A stretch of 64,000 nucleotides of DNA from Molossus alvarezi (Eukaryota > Chordata > Mammalia > Chiroptera > Molossidae). Location: contig CM073893.1 of NCBI GenBank assembly GCA_037176705.1, positions 30,293,182 through 30,357,181 of the forward strand, given 5' to 3'. Under the pieces are notes generated by a model. The model did not search any database. It was not told the origin of the DNA and saw only the letters and a program-made list of their open reading frames with translations. Of the stretch, positions 56,306 to 64,000 are shown piece after piece (position 1 is the stretch's first letter; the number at the start of each line of letters is the position of its first letter). The translations under genes and the position numbers were made by a program.

Positions 56306-56867
56306 TGAGAAAGCAGTTTGGCACCCCAACATATGCCTTTTGGGATATTGATTATTTTAAGTTGGTTATTTTCAAGAAACAAACAAACAATTCAGAAAAA
56401 ACTTTTAACCTTCCCTAATGGCGTAAAGAATGTAAATAAAGGACCTGATCTAGAAAGGGAGCTATCATCATACCTAACTATACTTTAATATGAAATTAGG
56501 GTGATTGACAGAGAAGACCCTAGCTAGGCCCATTTCATCAAAGTCCTTTCTGTGTTTTATTGTTAATGATGGCTCAGCAAACATTTACTTACCAAATATT
56601 TGCCTTTCATCTCTGTGTGAATTGCCTTTCTGTCCTTTGAAGTCCCAAGCCACAACACCTTCCCCCCTTATCCTTAGCTCAAGAAGGCACACATATAAAC
56701 TTTAACTGCCTAATGTGTCCTGAAGTAGAATATTCTTATGGAACCCCCATATGTACAGATGTTGTAAATTTGGTTAAATTTTTATGATGTTATTGTGTTT
56801 CATGTCAATTTGATTACTAGTCTAGCCTTAGGAAGATGGAAGGAAATTTTGTTTTTCCTTTCCTATA
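56306..56867 (+). mobile_element. ERVL-type solo LTR
   Basis: It starts TGAGAAAGCAGTTTGGCACC, then CAACATATGCCTTTTGGGAT, TTGATTATTTTAAGTTGGTT, AAGAATGTAAATAAAGGACC, AAAGTCCTTTCTGTGTTTTA, CCCAAGCCACAACACCTTCC and GTCAATTTGATTACTAG, and ends near CCTTTCCTATA. The run of motifs matches an ERVL-related LTR known from several mammals. A TATA-like ACATATAAAC is at about 56691. The flanking duplication is not clear and the terminal CA appears mutated. Confidence 0.72.
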
Positions 56868-56874
56868 CCCCCAT

Positions 56875-57131
56875 AAAGAAGATTAGCTCATGCCTGGCTG
56901 GTATGGCTCAGTGGTTGAGTGTTGACCCATGCACCAAGAGGTTGCTGGTTTGATTCCTGGTCAAGGCACATGCCCCGGTTGTGGGCCTGATCCCCAGTGG
57001 GGGGCATGCAGGAGGTGGCCAGTTGATGTTCTTTCTCACCGATGTTTCTATCTCTCTTTCCCTCTCCCTTCCTCTCTCTCTGAAAATCAATCCAAAAAAA
57101 AAATTTTAAAAAAGGAAAGAAGATCAGCTCA
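56875..57131 (+). mobile_element. VES-type SINE, short-tail subtype, with 16-bp TSD
   Basis: The SINE at 56891-57115 reads TGCCTGGCTGGTATGGCTCA, TTTGATTCCTGGTC, GGGGGGCATGCAGGAGG, a TC-rich tract and GAAAATCAATCC with an A-rich tail. AAAGAAGATTAGCTCA (56875-56890) and AAAGAAGATCAGCTCA (57116-57131) are duplicated with one mismatch. Confidence 0.95.
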
Positions 57132-57541
57132 CTTACAAAAAATAAACTGTATATAATAACCATCTGGGCTTGATGAGTGAATGTTTATGATTTACTACAC
57201 TTGCATACAACAAATCAAAAAATGTTATTAACATTAATTCTAATATCAATATGCTCAGCTTGATCAGGTTATATTAGGTACAAAAACTATGTGTACATTT
57301 TCATCATATTAATATTTACATGACTTACACATTTCTTTTGTTTCAAAATAATCTTGGTCATTTGATCAAGATTGGTATCTGCTAAAAAATTTGAGTAAAC
57401 ACCGGGATGTAACTTAAATTTCCCAAGCCAAAGGGCCCTACAAATCACATGAATAATATTACTGATAGTACAAAAGGTATACATTATACTTACTGATAAG
57501 ATTCTCAGAAAGGGAGACAGTAAGGCTTGGAATTCAATATG
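57132..57541. other. No feature recognised
   Basis: AT-rich sequence between the SINE and the MER2-like element. Confidence 0.5.
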
Positions 57542-58440
57542 CAGTCATATACCCCTTACAGATGGGGATAAATTCTGAGAAATGTGTCATTGGGTGATTT
57601 TGTAGTTATGTGTATAACATAGAGTGCACGTCTACAAACTTAGATAGCATAGCTTATGATACACCTAGGTTATAAGGTATAGTCAATGCTCCGCAGGGGA
57701 GAACATGTAATTTTTCCTCTAACCTCTGGGTTCTTGGCTGAGACATCCCTGTCATAAAAGACATTAACAAGAGAAAAACAAATAAATGTTTAATAACATA
57801 TATATCTCATGTATATATGGGAGATACTGAAACAAACAGCAACGCACCCAAAAGGGCTAAAGGCACAACTTAAATACTACCTTGAGCAGAAGACAAAAGA
57901 AGATGTTGCGGGTGGGCAGAGTCAGTAATGGTAGTTTACCAGGAAAAGCAAGTTAAACAAGGGTAAGGTTTTTATATAGATTTATGCCTTTGTCTTCTGC
58001 ATTGATAAGAGTATCTAGAGATAAGGATCCCCTCTTCCTGGTGTAGGGAAGAAGACACTCTTACAAGTGGAGATTTCCCTTACAAATGTAAATATATTTT
58101 GCAAAGAGTAACATCAACTTGGTTTTCAAAGCTTCTCCTTTGCTGCTATTTCTTAAAATTAACCAGTCTAAAACAATCTTTATGCCAAGTAGACATATTT
58201 GTAGGTGACAAATTATGTGCCCCTACAGCTCCTAGGCTACAAACCTGTAAAGCTTTGCTATTGTATTTTATACTGTAGGTAATTGTAAGTGGTATCTGTG
58301 TAATGTGTGGAGCTATAACATTAGAACAGTTAAGATGTCACTAGGTGACAGGAAGTATTCAGTGCCATTGTACTTTTTTGAGACCACTGTTACATATTCA
58401 GTCTATTGTTGACCAAAATGTGGTTATGCTGCGCATGACT
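57542..58440 (+). mobile_element. MER2-like Tigger-family DNA transposon, split by an LTR
   Basis: The left end reads CAGTCATATACCCCTTACAG and ATGGGGATAAATTCTGAGAA, then GATTTTGTAGTTATGTGTAT and TACACCTAGGTTATAAGG. After the insert it goes on CTCCTAGGCTACAAACCTGT and TATACTGTAGGTAATTGTA, and ends AAATGTGGTTATGCTGCGCA. This is the layout of the nonautonomous MER2 family (mariner/Tigger superfamily), with its inverted ends CAGTCAT... and ...ATGACT. It carries no transposase gene and is long dead. Confidence 0.87.
57693..58227 (-). mobile_element. Solo LTR, 535 bp, in MER2, with 5-bp TSD
   Basis: The insert breaks the MER2 text exactly and is flanked by GCTCC at 57688-57692 and 58228-58232. On the minus strand it starts TGTAGGGGCACATAATTTG, has a TATA-like TATATAAAAACC, an ATTAAACATTTATTTG stretch for polyadenylation, then CAGCCAAGAACCCAGAGG and ends CTCCCCTGC. 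The final A of the expected CA end seems lost. A 5-bp duplication fits ERVL-type integration. No internal genes remain. Confidence 0.8.
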
Positions 58441-58734
58441 TTTTTTTACTAGTGCCACATATGATTGTAATGCATAGCCAGATTCATGAACATTCTGCAT
58501 CTAAAGTCTTCAGACACAGAAGGACTTCAAAATGAATTCCTTTTTTGTGACCTATAATAATGAAATAATATCAACTATTTAATATCTTTAAATCTCTATG
58601 TCTCTGTCTTATCAACATTCAAACACTACAAGGGCTCCAGGGAATATTATTCAGATTTTTCTGTTCCCTCCATTTTCTTCCCCTCCCATCTATTCCTTCT
58701 TCTCCATTTTATGTTTTCTCTATATTCCTAGGTG

Positions 58735-59369
58735 ACCTCATCCAGTATGATGGCTTTAAAAACCATCCTCATGCTACAAATTCCTATCTCCAGCTCAAAC
58801 CTCTTCCATTAATGTCACAATCTTACATTTTTCTACTTTCTTATCATTTCCACTTTGATAAATTTATAAACTTCTCAAATATAACATGCAAATGAATGAA
58901 GATTGTTTCCCCCCGACTTTTCCTAGAGCAAATTTTCCATCTCTCTATTCTTATAATTTCTCAAATACACAATCTTGAAGTATTTCTTAAATTATCTATT
59001 TTTCTCAAACTCTGCATTCAGTCCACTTGTAAATTTTTTTTATTTTACCTTTAAACTATATTATGAACATGAGCAGTATCCTCACTTGATCTACTCATTT
59101 TTAAATAATATCTAATATTATTTCCACAGCACACTCACTGGCGCTCTAACTCTGCTGTGCCTCACCCTAGTCTATACACAAAAGAGCCAGAACTACCCAA
59201 GTTATGTCACTTCTCTGCTCAAAGCTCATTGACTTTCAAAATGAAACACAAAATCTTTATATTGGTTCCCATTACTGATATTTCATGTCTCTGATTCTTC
59301 AGCTTACTATCCTCAAGGCCCTTAGTGTTCTTTGATCATGCTTTACACCTATTATTTCTTCTACCCAGG

Positions 59370-59405
<36 letters not shown>

Positions 59406-59715
59406 TGTTTGTTTTGCCTCTCAAATTCTCACATAGCACTCTTTCTGGACTTTCTGACCATTTTACATAAAATAATATCCCCACCCCCATTCTCTAATAC
59501 TTTTTATTTTCCTTTATTATTCTTAGTTCTTCATCGTAACATTTATCATCAAGTGACATGTAATACATATATTTGTTTATATACTGTTATCTATCAATCC
59601 CCACAAAAATATAAGCTCTAATAGTTAAGGGACTTTAGTTGTTACATCCTCAAGACCTAAAATAGCATGTGACATGTAGCAGGCACTGATTATATATTTA
59701 TTAGATGAATGAACT
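58735..59715 (+). mobile_element. L2 LINE, long 3' part
   Basis: Blocks in order match an L2: GGTGACCTCATCCAGTATGA, TGGCTTTAAAAACCATCC, CAGCACACTCACTGGCGCTC, TTATGTCACTTCTCTGCTC, AAGCTCATTGACTTTCAAAATG, CAAGGCCCTTAGTGTTC, GTTCTTCATCGTAACATTTATC, AAAATATAAGCTCTAATAG, then a 3' end like CATGTAGCAGGCACTGATTA and TTAGATGAATGAAC. A (TC)n microsatellite at 59370-59400 has grown inside. L2 has been inactive in placental mammals for a very long time; the frame is fully decayed. Confidence 0.82.
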
Positions 59716-61069
59716 ACTTTCTTCTCTACAATATGAAGTTAAGAATTAAATTACAGGATGTCATTGAAGTTTAAATTATACCCTTGTTACATGATAAATG
59801 ATCAGCGGATATTAGTTTCTTTCATTCACATTCTGAATTGCTTTATATTTGTATTTTATGGATACTGTTTATCAAATGTGTTTCTATAATGGTTTTTACT
59901 ACTATTGCAAATTTGTTAGCACAGGATTTCAGGCATTGTTTAATTACAGATAAATCCTCTCTTTCCTACAACACATTCTGAAAAATACCTGCAACAATTA
60001 CCTATCTGCTTAGGTTGGCCTCTTTCTGTCTCTTCTGTGTGGTGGCCATGGAGAGATTCTGCTCTTTGATTGACTTAATTTTACCAAGGAGAAGAAATTA
60101 AAATGCTTATAATTACTTGTTTAATTTTCTGTGATTTGTTTTGTGGTAGTTTGTTAATTTTAATGATCAACTGTCAAAATTTGTATGGCCATTAAAAAAT
60201 GGGTTTTGTTTAAAAATATCACATGTACTGTAGTGTGGGCTTGACTTACAGTAGTTCTCACCCCCAGATAAAACCATTTGAACACAAACTGGGATTACAT
60301 GTCTGAATAGAGAAATTTGTCATTTTATATATCTAAATAATGCCTGCTCTTTCTTTGTTATATATGGTGAACTTAATCATTCTCTTCTATTTCTGGTTCT
60401 ATGATTAGTTTTAATTACTTAAAATGAAAGCAAAACATGTTCTTTAATTTACAATAATCAAAATGAAGAATATATATTTATTTAATAGTAAAAACTTATT
60501 TTTCATGTAAAAGGGACAATCTGTTGAGTTTTAATAGGAAAACATTGCAAATCAATTTTATTTACTTTCATATATTCCTTAATAATTTCTTTCTTGAAGG
60601 TAGCATATGAATAAATACTTTCAAAAAATAATATTTGTCTGTCTGATATCTGTCACAATAATTTGAACACATTATTTAACCATGTATTTATATGTTACTA
60701 TTAAAACTGCAAGATGAAAGTAATTTGAAGACTACTACTTTAAATGTTCTTTCTACAGTTCCTGACACACAGTAAACATTCAGCAACTGTTTGTTGTATT
60801 GAATTGGGATCAAATTTCCTGTCTTTGTCTTTTTTTCCTTCTGCATTCTAAAACACTGTGGTTATACCTCTAACAAAGAAGTGACAGCCTCTTGTATTTA
60901 CTAATTATTCCTTAACTAATTAGACAAGTGTTTGCTGTATACATTCTTATTGTGTTGTGAATTTAGAATGTTAAGTTGAATTAAAATTTGCCCTTGCCTT
61001 AAAACATTTATATTATGTTAGAAGGAAAAAGAAATGATTCTGCATAGCAAAATAAGATAAAATGAAATA
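59716..61069. other. AT-rich tract; a short L2-like end, otherwise nothing
   Basis: At about 60755-60815 the text CAGTTCCTGACACACAGTAAAC and ATTCAGCAACTGTTTGTTGTA resembles an L2 or MIR 3' end. The rest of this 1.35 kb shows no gene or recognised repeat. Confidence 0.5.
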
Positions 61070-62165
61070 ATAAAGTAAACAAAATGAAAAGGCAATCTAA
61101 GATAAAAGAGAAAAAAAGTATTTACCATATATTTGACAAGAGGTTAATATTCAAAATATATAAAGAACTCATATACCTTAGTAACAAAAAATCTCATTTA
61201 AAACTGTGTGGAGGAACTGACTAGCATTTTTCCAAAGAAGACAGGCAAATGGGAACAGTATGAAAAGATGCTCAACATCCCTAATCATCAGGGAAATGCA
61301 AATAAAGACTACAATGAGATATTTTCTCATCCTGTTAGAACTGCTATCATCAAAAAGACTAAGGATAACAATTATTGTGGGGCTATAAAGTAGGGAACAC
61401 TTTTGTACTGTTGGTGTGAATGCAATTGGTGCCAACACACTGGAAAATAAGCAGGTTTCTCAAAAAATAAATAAATAAAAAAGATCATCCATATGATGCA
61501 ACAACTCACTCCTTGCTAGATATCCAAAAGAAATAAAAACAGGATCTTGAAGCAATTTCTGCCCTCTCATGCTCATTGCAAGAACCAGATATAAAAATAA
61601 CCTGTGACCATCAACAATAGACAAATAGATAAAGAAGATATTATATATGGATATGCAATGAATTATCATTTAGCCATTGAAAAAAGAAAATTCTGACATT
61701 TGTAATGACATGGATGGAACTTGAAGGCATTATGCTAAGTGAAATGTCAGACAGAAGAAAACAAACAAACAAAAAGCAAACAAACACTGATATTACTTTT
61801 ATGCGAATCAAGAAAAGCTGAACTTATAAAAGAAAGTAGAATGGTGGTTATCAAGGGCTGGGGGATGCTTGTCGAAGGATATAGACTTCCAGTTAGAAGA
61901 TTAACAAGTTGGGAAACCACTGCACAGCATAGTGATTACAGTTAACAATACTAAAATATAGCTGAAAGTTGCTAAGAAAGTAAATCTTAAATGTTGTCAC
62001 CACAGAAAAAAAGAAATAATAATTGTATAACACGATAAAGGTGTTAGCTAATGTTGTGGTAGTAATTTTATCGCAGTACGTGGGCATCAAATCAACAAGT
62101 TTTACACCTTAAACTTCCACAATGTTATATATCTTCATAAAACTGGTGAAAATGAATCAATTATT
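61070..62165 (+). mobile_element. Old L1 3' end, plus strand
   Basis: Blocks: TTTGACAAGAGGTTAATATTC, AAAATATATAAAGAACTCAT, GATGCTCAACATCCCTAATC, ATCAGGGAAATGCAAATAAAG, CCATGTAATGACATGGATGG-like GACATGGATGGAACTTGAAG, GGCATTATGCTAAGTGAAAT and TTTACACCTTAAACTTCCAC. They cover the ORF2 C-terminal end and 3' UTR of an old L1. Frames are broken; the longest (61178-61438, minus strand) is a shadow. Confidence 0.86.
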
Positions 62166-62540
62166 ACAAAACAAAGGAATTACTTGTAAAAGCTTGCGAA
62201 AGGGCCATATTCATAAGGAAACATGGGTACAAAATTAGAACACTTTAATAAACCTAGAGAGGTATATTTACCCCCTTGAATGAAGTGGCATTTGTATTCA
62301 ACAGCAGATATGATTTTAAAAGAATTAACAATTAATGAGAAGCACGTTGGGGAAAGGACATTTCATACAGGAGAACCAGTATATGCAAAAAGTGAAGATC
62401 TTTTGATAGCTTCAGTTAAGGCCATTTTAGTTCGGCTGGTGTATATAGCAGGAATAACAAAAGTCATAGTAACGATTGTGGTATTTTGAAATGATTTGAT
62501 TTCCAGCTCTGCACCACTCCAATCAGATTGCCAATTATTT
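62166..62540. other. Possible old MIR/L2-type fragment; nothing certain
   Basis: The text GGGGAAAGGACATTTCATAC, AGGAGAACCAGTATATGCAAA at about 62350-62390 recalls a common ancient mammalian repeat (gggaagggcattccaggcag..., acagcatgtgcaaag). Divergence is too high for a family call. No gene was recognised. Confidence 0.3.
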
Positions 62541-63060
62541 TTAATTTTTTTTCATTTTAAAATTATTTTTATTTTTAAATTACAGTTGGCATACATTAAA
62601 ATATTAGTTCCAGGTGTATACCTATGGTGAGACATTACATTAGATCATCCTGTAAACCTCACACCCATCTGATACCATACATACATAGTTATTAGAACAT
62701 TTTTACTACATTCCCTGTACTGTACTTTACATTCCCGTGTAATGTAATTATTATTATTCTGTAACTACCCATTTGTACGTCTTAATTCTTTCACTTTTTT
62801 TTTTATCCTCATCCAAGGACATTTTTCCATTTTTTATTCAGATAGAGTGGGAGGGAGAGAGAGAGAGAAACATCGATGTGAAAGGGACACATCGAATGGC
62901 TGCCACCCACACCACCCAAGCAGAGCCGGGGACAAACTTCAACCCAAGTACATGCCCTTAGTGGGAACCGAACCCTGGTCTCTCCGGACCGCAGGCAGAC
63001 GCACTAACCGCTGAGCCAAACCGGCCAGGGCTAATTCTTTCACTTTTTTTTATTTGTTTG
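62541..63060 (-). mobile_element. L1 3' UTR fragment, minus strand, carrying a SINE
   Basis: TTTTTAAATTACAGTTGGCA, TACATTAAAATATTAGTTCC, CACATTAGATCATCC-like TACATTAGATCATCC, ACACCCATCTGATACCATAC and TTCTGTAACTACCCATTTG are the complement of the L1 3' UTR also seen at 11858-12090. A SINE occupies 62803-63031. Confidence 0.78.
62783..63050 (-). mobile_element. VES-type SINE, long-tail subtype, with TSD
   Basis: The SINE at about 62803-63031 reads ATCCTCATCCAAGGACATTTT (tail complement), a GA-rich tract, GGGAACCGAACCCTGG (B-box complement) and ACTAACCGCTGAGCCAAACC (head). The flanks share TAATTCTTTCAC followed by a T-run, at 62783 and 63032. Confidence 0.94.
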
Positions 63061-63735
63061 TTTAAAGTAATTTTCATCAGAAGTGGTAACTACATTGCTT
63101 ACAATTTTTTTCATAATTATTTGCATTATTTTAGGAATAAAGGTAATGTTTATCACCTTATCCCTGCATAGAGAAATAAATGTGCTTAATATTAAATACA
63201 ATTTTAAGATTCAGAGTCGAAGGCTTGGGATGATATTAATGATAAAAGTAGATCATGCTCTGATGACTTTCAAATATTTAGTTTTATAAGCAGAAATAGG
63301 GATTCAAATATATGTAAATTACAATTCAGTCACTTGTGTTTACATAGGAAGAAATAAAGAATAAAGGAAGGAAGGAAAGAGAGAAAGAAGGGAGGAAAAG
63401 AAAGATATTATCTATTACTGAAGTCAGAATAATGAGCATATTCTCCTCAAACAATTATTTGAGGACTAACTGACTAGAAAGGTGTTTCTAACGAATAAAC
63501 TAAGAAACAAAAAAGGAAAGAAAACAGCCTAGTTTGAGTGGTATTTTTTTTTTTTTTTTCAGTTCTTTCAGTTCAATTAATCCGATGAGCAGTTTCATTT
63601 GACTAAGCTGGTTTTCCGTGGAAGACCCTAGGCAACTATGTCAAGTAGGTTCATTGTGTTTACACTCATTTCCTGCTATTTTCACTGTTCGATTTCATTA
63701 CCAGAGAAGTGCTCTCTTAAGTAAAGCATAACTTG
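63061..63735. other. AT-rich tract with simple repeats
   Basis: A purine-rich GGAA/GAAA stretch lies at about 63356-63405 and a T-run at about 63546-63560. No gene or interspersed repeat was recognised. Confidence 0.5.
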
Positions 63736-63885
63736 ATATTTATTCATTCTGTTAACAAACATTTATTTTTTCCTTACAATCTGTGTACATACATTTATAT
63801 GTTTGTTTATTGCAACAAACATTTCTTAAACACTGACAATATCCCAGTTTTGTTGTAAATAGTGATGGACAAAACAGACTGTATT
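63736..63885 (-). mobile_element. L2-like fragment, minus strand
   Basis: TATTTATTCATTCTGTTAAC, AAACATTTCTTAAACACTGA, CAATATCCCAGTTTTGTTG and ATAGTGATGGACAAAACAGAC follow the pattern attcattcaacaaatattta..., tgagcacctactat..., cagtgaacaaaacag found in mammal-wide L2 copies. It is diverged. Confidence 0.45.
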
Positions 63886-64000
63886 TAGAAATATTAATTT
63901 TAAAGTTAAACACTTTTAAGATGCAAAAGAGGCATCTATAATTGGATTCGTACACTATGAAGGAGGTATGGGAAACTATTTGGAAGTGGTCTTTTTACAT

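Overview
This is mammalian nuclear DNA and, by its short interspersed elements, bat DNA. About twenty copies of a tRNA-derived SINE of the bat VES type are present. Their heads read like TGGCTCAGTGGTTGAGC or TGGCTCAGCGGTTAGAGC, and many are flanked by clean target-site duplications (TSDs). I found no convincing host protein-coding gene, exon, rRNA, functional tRNA or CRISPR array. The window reads as an AT-rich, LINE-1-dominated gene desert, and every recognisable protein remnant belongs to a retrotransposon.

Layout. 1-5330: a plus-strand L1 (ORF1 tail, decayed ORF2, 3' UTR) next to an older L1 3' end that is split by an LTR-like insert. 5390-9940: one SINE, quiet AT-rich DNA, an L1 3' end and a composite TA/TG/CG microsatellite. 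10494-14535: minus-strand L1 pieces carrying SINEs. 15672-16186: two SINEs. 16187-29435: mostly unrecognised AT-rich sequence with scattered old repeats (MER5A-like, two MLT1-like LTRs, an L2 end) and one well-bounded solo LTR nested in an MLT1. 29436-31690: two SINEs and a minus-strand L1 5' UTR fragment with a SINE inside. 31691-38287: quiet, apart from a hAT-like relic and a MaLR LTR. 38288-40490: a dense SINE cluster that includes two SINEs inserted into a third at the same target.

41375-52558 is the most interesting part. Three L1-lineage elements, all on the plus strand, keep their 5' ends. The first two have a 5' UTR of about 1.4 kb and an ORF1 but no ORF2. Both leave the L1 sequence at the same point, roughly ten codons into ORF2, so they look like a half-L1 (HAL1-like) family and not two separate deletions. 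The third is an older L1 with most of ORF2 deleted and a GAA/GAG expansion at the end of ORF1.

52861-64000 holds older L1 pieces, an RTE/BovB-like reverse transcriptase relic, several LTRs (one inserted in a MER2-like DNA transposon with a 5-bp duplication), a long L2 copy, further SINEs and low-complexity tracts.

The elements work as parasites and hyperparasites. L1 machinery supplied reverse transcription for the L1, HAL1-like and SINE copies, which is consistent with A-rich tails, TSDs of about 7-19 bp and TT/AAAA-like insertion sites. Every coding remnant seen here is broken. Family names come from remembered consensus patterns, not from a database search.
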